Positions 1 to 8,441 of a stretch of DNA of 64,000 bases are shown here, one piece after another. The stretch lies in the NCBI GenBank assembly GCA_041753075.1, contig JBGSVE010000011.1:46598-110597 (forward strand), written 5' to 3'. This DNA comes from UBA6163 sp041753075. Lineage in GTDB: Bacteria > Planctomycetota > Planctomycetia > Pirellulales > Pirellulaceae. The notes beneath the pieces were generated by a model. It was not told where the DNA came from. It saw only the letters and a list, made by a program, of their open reading frames with translations, and did not search any database. Each line of letters starts with the position of its first letter. The stretch's first letter is position 1. Made by a program: the position numbers and the translations under genes.

Positions 1-664
1 TCTCGTAACGCGCACCCGCGCTATTTTGTTCGATCGAATCACTGCCTTCACGATGGCGTCGCCGGGTCGCACGATACAGGCTGCCATCGGTTCGTTCCAT
101 TTCCCAAAACTGTGGCATGGTTGCGGCCATGCTGAGCTTGTCCACATCGCCGGTATAAATGCCGCCAACGAGCGGTTGGACAATCGTCCGCAATAGCTCG
201 TTTCCGAATCGCCGCTTGACAAAGGCAGCAACACTTTCGTCATCGTCATTTGCGCGTTTGGCAACGGCTGGTTCGGCGAGCAGACGCAGTTTGCCCTGGA
301 GCGAAAGGAGCGGCGTGGTCAAAATCGGCCCCAGCCGCGTTGGACGCATCAGCACAAAGCCCGCCGGAACCCTGACCAACTTGCCGCGATGCACAATGGC
401 CGCTCCTCGCGCCTCGGGCCGCGGAGCGATCAGGTCCGCTTCAATGCCCAGTTCGCGGCACAACTCGATTGCCCCGCTCGGTTCGGTGGCGAACATGTCG
501 GCACCATGTTCGACCAAGAAACCGTCGATGCGCTCGGTTCGAATGGCACCGCCAAGGCGATCCGACGCCTCGAATAGATCAACGCGATGGATTGGTGATT
601 GATTGCGCAACGCTGCGGCGGCGCTCAAGCCCGCGATTCCGCCGCCGATGATTGCGATTTTCAT
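1..664 (-). CDS. hemG: Protoporphyrinogen oxidase, HemY/HemG FAD type (N-terminal part, cut by window edge)
   Basis: Flavoprotein expected to oxidise protoporphyrinogen IX (or coproporphyrinogen III in the coproporphyrin route) late in haem synthesis. The ATG is at 664 (CAT on the plus strand) and the frame runs open leftwards off the window, giving about 221 residues; the C-terminal half is not visible. The N-terminus has the FAD dinucleotide motif IIGGGIAGLSAA (residues 5-16), then EASDRLGG and FLVEHGADMF, the usual flavin-contact and substrate region of the amine-oxidase/PPOX fold. Further on, VQPLVGGIYTGDVDKLSM and MPQFWEMERTDGSL are PPOX hallmarks rather than general amine-oxidase sequence. 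It is divergent from the ABC-F gene starting at 769. Whether it is the protoporphyrinogen or the coproporphyrinogen enzyme cannot be decided from this part. Confidence 0.86.
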   Translation of the reverse strand, partial: MKIAIIGGGIAGLSAAAALRNQSPIHRVDLFEASDRLGGAIRTERIDGFLVEHGADMFATEPSGAIELCRELGIEADLIAPRPEARGAAIVHRGKLVRVPAGFVLMRPTRLGPILTTPLLSLQGKLRLLAEPAVAKRANDDDESVAAFVKRRFGNELLRTIVQPLVGGIYTGDVDKLSMAATMPQFWEMERTDGSLYRATRRRHREGSDSIEQNSAGARYE

Positions 665-768
665 GAAGGATATTTTGGCATGTTTACTGGTTGTTGAGCA
701 ATTCGCTACGGGATGGCAAAATGCTCGGCGTTCAATGTCCATCCCGCAAATGTTGATTTCAGTTTTTC

Positions 769-2550
769 ATGGCCGTTCTGATACAGATTCGTGATGCTTA
801 CAAGCGTTTTGGTGACCAAATCCTACTCGAAGCTGCCGAGACATCGCTGATTGATGATGTTAAGGTTGGTTTCGTCGGTCGCAACGGAGCGGGAAAATCA
901 ACTTTGCTACGGGTTTTGCTCGGCGAAGAAGAGCTCGAATCAGGCGAGGTAATCCACCACCCTTCGCTGCGAGTTGGCTATTTGCGGCAGCATGATCCGT
1001 TTCACGAAGGCGAATCCGCGCTCGATTTTTTGATGCGAGACAGCGGCCAACCGGATTGGAAATGTGGCGAAATCGCTGGCGAGTTCGAACTCAAGGGCCA
1101 ATACCTCGAGGGGCCGGTCAAATCGCTCTCGGGCGGTTGGCAAACTCGGGTCAAGCTCGCGGCCCTACTGCTGCACGATCCAAATTTTCTGATGCTTGAC
1201 GAACCGACCAACTTTTTGGATTTGCGCACGCAGATTCTGCTCGAACACTTTTTGCGGGGGTTCAATAAAGCGGCGTTGATTGTTTCGCACGATCGCGCGT
1301 TCTTAAAAGCGACCTGTTCGCACACGCTCGAGTTGTCACGCGGCAAGTTGACAATGTTCACCGGCAAGATTGATGCGTTTCTGGAATTTCGCGAGGAGCG
1401 GCGCGAGCACGATCGCCGAGTCAACGCGACGGTGATATCGAAACAAAAGCAGTTGCAACGCTTCATCGAGAAGAACCGCGCCAGCGCTTCGACCGCCAGC
1501 CAAGCCAAGAGCAAGGCCAAGCAATTGGAACGTTTGCAAACCACCGAGGTCGAAGTCGACGAAGCCACCGTGCGGATTCGTGCTCCGCGAGTCCAACCGC
1601 GTCAAGGCAGTGCGGTTCGTTGTCTCGATATGTCGATCGGCTATCCCGGAAACTGCGTCGCCAGCGACATTCAACTCGAAATCGAACACGGCCAACGCGC
1701 GGCGATTGTCGGTGACAACGGGCAAGGCAAAACAACGTTGTTAAGAACGTTGGTCGGTTCATTGCCAGTCGTTGATGGAAACATGAAGTGGGGCTATGGC
1801 TGCGAAATCGGCACCTACGCCCAACACGTTTATTCGTCGCTTGACGAGCGCCAGACGGTACTGGAAAACCTCGAATACAATTGCGATCGCGAGATCACAA
1901 GACAAGAAGTCTTGGCGATGGCCGGCGCGTTGTTGTTTCGCGACGAGCATGTCAATAAAAAGGTCAAGGTACTTTCCGGTGGCGAGCGAGCACGATTGTG
2001 CATGGCATCATTGCTGCTGGGTACGTCCAATATCTTGGTCCTCGATGAACCCGGTAACCACCTCGATGTCGAAACCGTTGAGGCGCTCGCCGAGGCGTTG
2101 TTACTGTTTAAGGGCACACTCATTTTCACCAGTCACGATCGCCACTTTATGCAGCGGGTTGCGACTAGCGTGATCGAGGTTCGCGACGGCACGGTACGTA
2201 ATTACTTCGGCAACTACGAGACTTACCTACAAGCGGTCGAACAGGAAGTCGATGAGGGTGAGCGACAACGACATGCGGCCTCCGGCAAACCGGCAGCGCC
2301 ACCTGCGGCCAAGCTAGGTGGCATTGCCGAGCATCGTCAGACGCAACAAGACGGTCGCAAGGCTGAGAAGGAATTGAAAAATCTCGAAAAGCGAATCGCT
2401 AAACTTGATGGTGACAAAAAAGCCTTGAATGATCAGTTGCTGACCGAAACCAATGCCAAGGAAGCAATGCGTCTGCATGACGATCTATCGAGAATTAGCC
2501 AAGAATTAGTCGAAGCCGAAGAGCGGTGGCTCGAGCTAAGCCAATTCTGA
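769..2550 (+). CDS. ABC-F family ATPase (YbiT/Uup-like, ribosome-associated)
   Basis: A 593-residue cytosolic protein with two ABC nucleotide-binding domains and no membrane segments, as in the ABC-F translation factors that act at the ribosomal E site. Walker A of domain 1 is GRNGAGKST (residues 37-45) with LSGGW and LDEPTNFLD following. A basic interdomain linker lies around residues 200-265. Domain 2 has GDNGQGKTT, LSGGERARL and the switch SHDRHF. A charged, Lys/Glu-rich C-terminal coiled coil (about 520-590) resembles Uup. In domain 2 the near-invariant LDEPTN reads LDEPGN, with Gly at residue 429. Domain 2 wording such as GTLIFTSHDR is closest to YbiT in my reading. The 3' end overlaps the converging MMPL gene by 15 nt. 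There is no convincing Shine-Dalgarno sequence before the ATG. Confidence 0.9.
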   Translation: MAVLIQIRDAYKRFGDQILLEAAETSLIDDVKVGFVGRNGAGKSTLLRVLLGEEELESGEVIHHPSLRVGYLRQHDPFHEGESALDFLMRDSGQPDWKCGEIAGEFELKGQYLEGPVKSLSGGWQTRVKLAALLLHDPNFLMLDEPTNFLDLRTQILLEHFLRGFNKAALIVSHDRAFLKATCSHTLELSRGKLTMFTGKIDAFLEFREERREHDRRVNATVISKQKQLQRFIEKNRASASTASQAKSKAKQLERLQTTEVEVDEATVRIRAPRVQPRQGSAVRCLDMSIGYPGNCVASDIQLEIEHGQRAAIVGDNGQGKTTLLRTLVGSLPVVDGNMKWGYGCEIGTYAQHVYSSLDERQTVLENLEYNCDREITRQEVLAMAGALLFRDEHVNKKVKVLSGGERARLCMASLLLGTSNILVLDEPGNHLDVETVEALAEALLLFKGTLIFTSHDRHFMQRVATSVIEVRDGTVRNYFGNYETYLQAVEQEVDEGERQRHAASGKPAAPPAAKLGGIAEHRQTQQDGRKAEKELKNLEKRIAKLDGDKKALNDQLLTETNAKEAMRLHDDLSRISQELVEAEERWLELSQF

Positions 2551-5289
2551 ATCGGCATCGAGATCGTCCGGCGGACGGGGCAGGCGGGGACCGCTGCTGG
2601 CGCGATCCATTACGGCAACGAACGACGGTACCAAGACCGTACGAACGTAAAAGGTGTCAATCATTACGCCCAGACCTAAGGCGAATCCAAGCTCGACGAT
2701 GCCACGCAGTGACGCTTGATTGGGGTCGGGCGGTCGGCCAAAAAGGCTCAACAGTCCGGGCAACCAGGCCGAAGCAGTCATGCTAAAAAAAGTCGCCGCC
2801 ATCACGATGCCACACGCGGTGATGATCCCGCCGGTGCGAGCGACGGCGCGGCGCAGCGCCGACAACCAACCGCCGCGCTCGCGTTGTTCTTCGATGATTC
2901 GCGTGACCAAGTAGACGTTGTAATCTTGTCCAACGGCCACCAAGATCACGAACAAGAACAACGGCAGTTTCCAATCCAAACCTACATATCCGTCGCCGTA
3001 GGCAATGCGGTAAAACAGAATCGTCAGGCCAAGCGTCGCGTAGTAGGTCAACAGCACCGTGGCGATCAGGTAGCCACACAGCGAAAAACGCCGGATCACC
3101 ACCCACAGCGCAATGAACACTGCGATCACGACGGCAACCTTGATGCGGCGGTTGTCAGATAGCGTGATCGCTCGCAAGTCGATAATTGACGGCGTGGTGC
3201 CGGTCAAGAACATCTGTGAACCAAAGAAAGGCGATGCTTCATCGGTCGTCTGCTTGTGCAACCAATCGTCCAACTCCGTGACTCGCCCCGCCGCCTCAAT
3301 TCCGAACGGGTCGCCATCGATGACGACGTCAAGTCGCACCAATCGACCGTTGTGCTGCGGCAGATCCGAGAAAAAGTAATTCTGTGCGGCGCGATGAGTC
3401 TTTAGCGCGCGACGTTTCCAAGCCTCGGTACTGAGCAAGCCCATCGCGCGATCCGGCGGAAAATCTCCCAACGGATCGTCCGCCGAGCGAACCGCCAAGA
3501 CACCGTCGCGCCCATACAGCGATTCGGAAAGTCCTTTGGCTGCGCGTCGCAGGCTACTGGCCTCGATCGCCGCGGGCAACGAAACCAAAATAGTGGTCGG
3601 GTTGACCGCACCAATGTCAAACGACTTTTCAAGAATTCGTAATCCACGGCGACTCTCGGCCGAATCGTCTAGTTGGCTGCTGATGTCATAGGTGACTTCG
3701 TTCTCGTTGCGAAAACCAAACCAAGCCGGTGGGACCAACAATCCAATCCCAAGCGACAAGGCCAACCAGGGATGACGCGTCAGTCTCAATGCAATCAGTC
3801 CCCACAAACCGGTCGGACGTACGCCCTCGCGATTGCCCAAATTCTTTGACGGTATTGACTCGACGCGAATCATCGATGGCCAGAATGCCTTCGGGCCGAT
3901 CAGCGCTAACATTGCTGGCGTAAACGTTAAACAAACCAGTAACCCGATCGCTAAACAAAGTGCGATGATTGGCCCGGTGTAATGAAACTTGCCGAACTGG
4001 GCAATGAACAACATTGCCAGCCCAACAATCGTGGTCAGCGCGCTGCCAACCAGCGCACTGGAAACACCCGCCAGGCTTTTACGACATGCCTGGGACCATT
4101 CCGCTAAGGCGGCTTCCTCGCGCAATCGCGAAATCAAAAACAGACAAAAATCTGTTCCGGCACCAAACAAAATCACGACGACAAAGATGCGGCTGGTCGT
4201 AAAGACGCGAAAGTCAAACCAGCCGACGTCCAACCATTTCGACAGCACCGTCAACCACGCGACCAAACCGCTCGACACCGCAATCGCAACCGCAATCGAG
4301 ACAACGGGAATCACAACCAACAGCGGCGCACGATAAACCAATCCGAGGATCGCCAAAATCATCAACACGGTCAACCATTCGGTGTAGCGGATAGCGTCTC
4401 GCGCCGCCGTCAACGTCTCGCCGCCAATTGCCGCTGAGCCGGTTGCCAATATTTCTAGCCCCGGCGATACCAATGCCGCGTTGCGTTTAAGAACTGTATC
4501 GCGAAGCTCCTCGACGGCCGCCAGAAACCCGATGTTGCTTGTCGCCGCCAACTCGGCGTCCGACATCAGAATCGCAAGTCGGGCTTCGGGTCTTGCGAAC
4601 TGCGATCCGATGATCGAATCTTGCCAACTGTGCATGTCGATCCAGGTTGACCAAGCATCCAGAGGCCGATCGAGAATCGGCGTTGCATGATCAGCGATTG
4701 CCAAATCGAGCACTGTCGCCGCTTCGAGATCAGAAGCGGCCAGCTCCGGTTCACCCATTTGTTTCAAAAGCTGGGCACGGTCCCAATACGCAAGTGTGAT
4801 TCTTAGGTCGTCGGGTGAAACAGCGTCGGTCGCATTCAATTCGGCGAGTGCACTGAAATACAATTCATCAACACGAATCGCGGCGTCGAGAAACTCGCGG
4901 GCCATCGCATAGCAGCGACCTTGCGGCAGTGAGTCACCTTTGGCAAGTGTGACTTCGGCAAGTCGATGGTAGAGATGACGCAATAGGTCCAACGAAACCG
5001 CTTCATCGGCGCGAGTTAGCCGTAGTGAATCACGCGCCACCACCAGTACGATTTGACTTCGTGAGCGCTGTGTGGGAAACGCCTGGTCGAGCAAACGCGT
5101 TCCCGCCACACTGGGCATCGACGCGGGCAGGTACTCGAAGTCGCCGTCATACGCGATTGATTTCCAATCGGGTGAAAACAGGCTGGCAATAACGGCCAGC
5201 ACCAACCAAAACACAACAATCGTCAAGCGATTGTGGACAACCAGACTGGCTAAGCGATCGCCAAGTGTCGGAGGTGCCTGGTTTAGCAT
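2536..5289 (-). CDS. MMPL/RND-superfamily transporter
   Basis: A 917-residue inner-membrane protein of the MMPL (mycobacterial large membrane protein/hopanoid-type RND) family, likely a proton-driven exporter of lipid-like or hydrophobic substrates. It has the duplicated RND layout. One transmembrane helix near the N-terminus (IVVFWLVLAVIASLF) precedes a long periplasmic loop and a five- to six-helix bundle; a second loop and a second bundle follow. The proton-relay regions are recognisable as GAGTDFCLFLISRLREE in the first half and AVGQDYNVYLVTRIIEE in the second, with Asp-Phe in place of Asp-Tyr in the first. The frame stays open 51 codons upstream, but that extension looks untranslated, so the ATG at 5289 was chosen. 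The substrate cannot be inferred from neighbours. Confidence 0.88.
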   Translation of the reverse strand: MLNQAPPTLGDRLASLVVHNRLTIVVFWLVLAVIASLFSPDWKSIAYDGDFEYLPASMPSVAGTRLLDQAFPTQRSRSQIVLVVARDSLRLTRADEAVSLDLLRHLYHRLAEVTLAKGDSLPQGRCYAMAREFLDAAIRVDELYFSALAELNATDAVSPDDLRITLAYWDRAQLLKQMGEPELAASDLEAATVLDLAIADHATPILDRPLDAWSTWIDMHSWQDSIIGSQFARPEARLAILMSDAELAATSNIGFLAAVEELRDTVLKRNAALVSPGLEILATGSAAIGGETLTAARDAIRYTEWLTVLMILAILGLVYRAPLLVVIPVVSIAVAIAVSSGLVAWLTVLSKWLDVGWFDFRVFTTSRIFVVVILFGAGTDFCLFLISRLREEAALAEWSQACRKSLAGVSSALVGSALTTIVGLAMLFIAQFGKFHYTGPIIALCLAIGLLVCLTFTPAMLALIGPKAFWPSMIRVESIPSKNLGNREGVRPTGLWGLIALRLTRHPWLALSLGIGLLVPPAWFGFRNENEVTYDISSQLDDSAESRRGLRILEKSFDIGAVNPTTILVSLPAAIEASSLRRAAKGLSESLYGRDGVLAVRSADDPLGDFPPDRAMGLLSTEAWKRRALKTHRAAQNYFFSDLPQHNGRLVRLDVVIDGDPFGIEAAGRVTELDDWLHKQTTDEASPFFGSQMFLTGTTPSIIDLRAITLSDNRRIKVAVVIAVFIALWVVIRRFSLCGYLIATVLLTYYATLGLTILFYRIAYGDGYVGLDWKLPLFLFVILVAVGQDYNVYLVTRIIEEQRERGGWLSALRRAVARTGGIITACGIVMAATFFSMTASAWLPGLLSLFGRPPDPNQASLRGIVELGFALGLGVMIDTFYVRTVLVPSFVAVMDRASSGPRLPRPPDDLDADSELA

Positions 5290-5350
5290 GTTCGGTGTGG
5301 GCGCATCGCTGGCGAGGGTCCTCGGCAGCGAAAACCTCACGCTGCGGTGC

Positions 5351-8350
5351 CTATGGTAACCCGAACTCCGGGTCGGGTGTATCACGATTGCGGCCGCGAT
5401 TGTCCGCTGCGTCACGCGGTGGTTTGGCGTTACCAGCACCAAACGCCTTCAGTGCCGCTTCCAAAGCATCCGGACTGACCCCGCCGGACAACTGCACCAC
5501 CTGCACATCACCGCTGGGTCGCGATGCTTGATCGAGTTGATCGATCATATCGCAAACCAATTCCAACAACGGCTCACCTTCGGCGCTAATTAATAGCGTG
5601 TTGCCAATCGTATCAACACCAACTGACAATTTGCCTTTGAAGGTGACGTCCGAACCGCCGCTTTCTTGATTGCCCGCCGTGTCCTGCAACGCACTGCCGC
5701 CACTATCGCGGCTGCGCGGCGTCTTTGACTTGACGCTATTACCGCCCTGCTGCGCCGCGCGCTCTTCCTGGAACGCCTTGTCATTGCTGCTCAACAAATC
5801 GCGATAGGCATCCTTGACCGTGTTGGCGACGCTCTCGGCCTTCCCAAACTCAACGCGGACCAAGCGAGTAAACCGTGTCTTGCGTTTGTTGACCGGTTCG
5901 GGAACATCCCACAACTCGATCAGCTCGCCGATGGTTTGCAACTGTTCCGCATCCGCACCGCTAACCACGATCGTGTTGGTATCAATGTCTGAAACGAAAC
6001 GAAGCTTGACACCTTTACCCAAGCCGGTCGGTTCTTTCTTCTTGTCATCATCTCCGCCACCCCAATAATAACGAAAAAATGAATCGGCATCGGACTCCTT
6101 CTTTTCGTCGTTGTCTTTGAAATAGTCCTCCAGGTTCAACGACATCCAAGTCGCTGAGGCATGTCGCACCTTGAACACGCGGTACGGACGCTTGGGAGGC
6201 GTGAACTGCAACATCAAACTTTCCAATCGGTCCAGCGCCTCGGTGTCACTACTGCTGAGCATCAAGTTGCCGGCGCGATCCATCTCGATGCGGATCGGGG
6301 CGGCGCTGCGAGGCTTTTTTGTCGATGGTTCTGGCTTGGGCGGAGGATTGAACGCACGATCGAATTGTTCTGCGGATTCGATCATCGGAAACTTGTCGCT
6401 GGGCAATTCTTCGGCTGGCAATTCCTCAAGTGGCAATGCGTGGGCCTCGGCTGGCATCTGCATCATTGCCAAATAGACGGCGTCAATCGCGACGTCGTCA
6501 TTGGCGACCGTATCCAATTCTTCGGCTGCTCGCTTGGGATCACTCGGGACCTCCTTCGTATCGCCCTCCGGTGCAGCCTCTTGATCCTCGGACTCGATAT
6601 CGTCATGCGGATCGACAAATTCGTCTTCAGCCGGTAATTCAATCGCATTGGGACCGATGCGACCCCATTGCTGTTGCAATTGCCGCAGATACTCGAGCGT
6701 TTCGCGCGTCGGCGAGGCATCGATCATGCGAATCGTCCGCGAATCGCCGCCGGGCGGTGGCAATTCGCCGAGCTTGACCAACAGGTTGCGAACCTCGGCC
6801 ATTTCCAATTCGTTCGCCCACAAGAGCACTTGGCGAAAACGGGTGTTCGCCGCGACACGAAACTTATCTTCTTTTTTCTTTTCCTTGTCGTCACCACCGA
6901 AGCCATAAAAGTATGAAGAGTAGCGGTTGCGGCTGCTGTCTTCCTTTTCTTTCTCTTGGCCCATCAAAAATCCAATCGATTCGGCGACCTCACCGGCTTC
7001 GAGTCGCCTCAATTGCAAGACCTCAAATTTTCGTCCGCTGCCATCAAGCCGCTTGATCAATTGGTCAATGATGTAACGATCCGCTGCGGAACCGGAAACA
7101 ATGACGGCGCGGTTTTCGTTATCGACTCGCGTACGAGTCGTCGGTTCGAGGATATTCATCTCTTGGATGATCTCGATCAACTTTTCTGGATCAAGCGAAG
7201 CCAAGCGGAACACCTGAACGCGATTTTGGATGTCGGCCAATGATTGAATCGTTGCGCTGGGTACATCAACACGCTTGAGAAACTCGGTCGCGATCGCAAT
7301 TCGATCCGCCGGTGCCATGATGATGATCGAATTCTGGCGGTTGTTAGCGACGACGGAGATATCGGGTTTCTTTGGCGGCGGTGCAGGTTGCTCACCGCCA
7401 TTGTTGCGCATCTGCTGCTGCATCATCTGTATTTGTTGCGGCGTCATCGGAGCTTCCTTCTGCTTCTCAATGCCCAAAAACTGTTCTAGCATCTTCTTGG
7501 CTTCTTCGGCCGGCAGGTGACGCAGTTTGAACTCGGGCGCGAGTGCTTCGCGACTGGCGGCGCTGCGTTCTTGGGCAAGCAATTCGGCGACTTGACGCAG
7601 CGTGATGGCCGAGTCCATTGCCTCGATGCGGTTGGTCGTCGTCAATGCCGTCAACGTGCCGTTGCGGCTGATCATCGGTTTCAACTCGGTTGCCAATTTC
7701 TCGGCCGACAACCAGCCCACATCCAACGAGACTCGGGCAAACATGTGCGGTGGCAAATTTGTCAAACCATCCTCCTCGAATCGCGGCACCAGCGACGGGT
7801 TGATCGCGTCGCATTTGACGATTGTCAATCCACCGTCAAGCTTGAGAATCGTATATCCGCGTCCGAGCAAATGGCGATTGAGCAAGTCGCTCACCTCCGC
7901 CACCGTGTAGCGACCTGGCGTGGTGACGTTGACGCGGTCGCCGGGCAACTCTTGCCAATCGATCGGCTCAGCCGACAAGTCCGATAGCCACTGGACCAGC
8001 TCAGGCCAAGTCTGATTGCGAAACTCGAATGACACCTTGCCATCTTCGCCGAGCACTGCCTTGCGAAGTTCGTCGGCGTTGGCCGGAACCTTTTCCAGCT
8101 CGTCGCGACGAATCACTTTAGGCGGTGCGTCCGCTTTCTCATCGGCCTTGGCGTCGCCTTCAGGCTTCTTTTCGCCTTCGGCCGGTGCCTCGCCAGGCTT
8201 GCCCTTGCCGGGCGGTCTGGACGGCGGAGCCCCGACCACGATCGGCTTGCCATCGGGCCCCATCACTACCGGTTGACCGGAAAATGGATCTTGAGCAACC
8301 ACGACCAGCGTCGGCCAAATGCAGAGCAGTAGAAACACGTATCGCAACAT
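5351..8350 (-). CDS. Secreted secretin-N/NolW-like repeat protein, no visible secretin barrel
   Basis: A 999-residue exported protein; the ATG at 8350 gives a clean signal peptide (MLRYVFLLLCIWPTLVVVAQ). A Pro/Gly/Lys-rich segment (about residues 25-80) follows. Then come several secretin N-domain-like repeats, recognisable by phrases such as VQVFRLASLDPEKLIEIIQE, ADRYIIDQLIKRLD, YRVFKVRHASATWMSLNLED, TIVVSGADAEQLQTI and VQVVQLSGGVSPDALEAAL. These domains form the periplasmic gate of type II/III secretins. The conserved C-terminal secretin beta-barrel is not seen; the protein ends in a short Arg/Asp/Pro-rich tail. Acidic and Lys-rich inserts interrupt the repeats. It lies between the MMPL gene and a Ser/Thr kinase on the same strand. 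Such proteins are common in planctomycetes, but their role is unknown to me. Confidence 0.72.
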   Translation of the reverse strand: MLRYVFLLLCIWPTLVVVAQDPFSGQPVVMGPDGKPIVVGAPPSRPPGKGKPGEAPAEGEKKPEGDAKADEKADAPPKVIRRDELEKVPANADELRKAVLGEDGKVSFEFRNQTWPELVQWLSDLSAEPIDWQELPGDRVNVTTPGRYTVAEVSDLLNRHLLGRGYTILKLDGGLTIVKCDAINPSLVPRFEEDGLTNLPPHMFARVSLDVGWLSAEKLATELKPMISRNGTLTALTTTNRIEAMDSAITLRQVAELLAQERSAASREALAPEFKLRHLPAEEAKKMLEQFLGIEKQKEAPMTPQQIQMMQQQMRNNGGEQPAPPPKKPDISVVANNRQNSIIIMAPADRIAIATEFLKRVDVPSATIQSLADIQNRVQVFRLASLDPEKLIEIIQEMNILEPTTRTRVDNENRAVIVSGSAADRYIIDQLIKRLDGSGRKFEVLQLRRLEAGEVAESIGFLMGQEKEKEDSSRNRYSSYFYGFGGDDKEKKKEDKFRVAANTRFRQVLLWANELEMAEVRNLLVKLGELPPPGGDSRTIRMIDASPTRETLEYLRQLQQQWGRIGPNAIELPAEDEFVDPHDDIESEDQEAAPEGDTKEVPSDPKRAAEELDTVANDDVAIDAVYLAMMQMPAEAHALPLEELPAEELPSDKFPMIESAEQFDRAFNPPPKPEPSTKKPRSAAPIRIEMDRAGNLMLSSSDTEALDRLESLMLQFTPPKRPYRVFKVRHASATWMSLNLEDYFKDNDEKKESDADSFFRYYWGGGDDDKKKEPTGLGKGVKLRFVSDIDTNTIVVSGADAEQLQTIGELIELWDVPEPVNKRKTRFTRLVRVEFGKAESVANTVKDAYRDLLSSNDKAFQEERAAQQGGNSVKSKTPRSRDSGGSALQDTAGNQESGGSDVTFKGKLSVGVDTIGNTLLISAEGEPLLELVCDMIDQLDQASRPSGDVQVVQLSGGVSPDALEAALKAFGAGNAKPPRDAADNRGRNRDTPDPEFGLP

Positions 8351-8441
8351 CGGTGCCTTTGCCAATGTGGAATGGGGCGCAATCCGGCCTACAGTATGCA
8401 CGATTGGAACGAAGCAGACAAACAATTCAGTGCCAATATCA

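Noticed and set aside
159..602. 147-codon plus-strand frame near the window start
   Set aside because: It is antisense to the protoporphyrinogen oxidase, whose minus-strand reading has clear FAD and PPOX motifs; the plus-strand product is Arg/Ser-rich and featureless.
1002..1568. 188-codon minus-strand frame inside the ABC-F gene
   Set aside because: Low-complexity Ser/Arg/Cys composition and full overlap with conserved ATPase motifs on the other strand mark it as a shadow.
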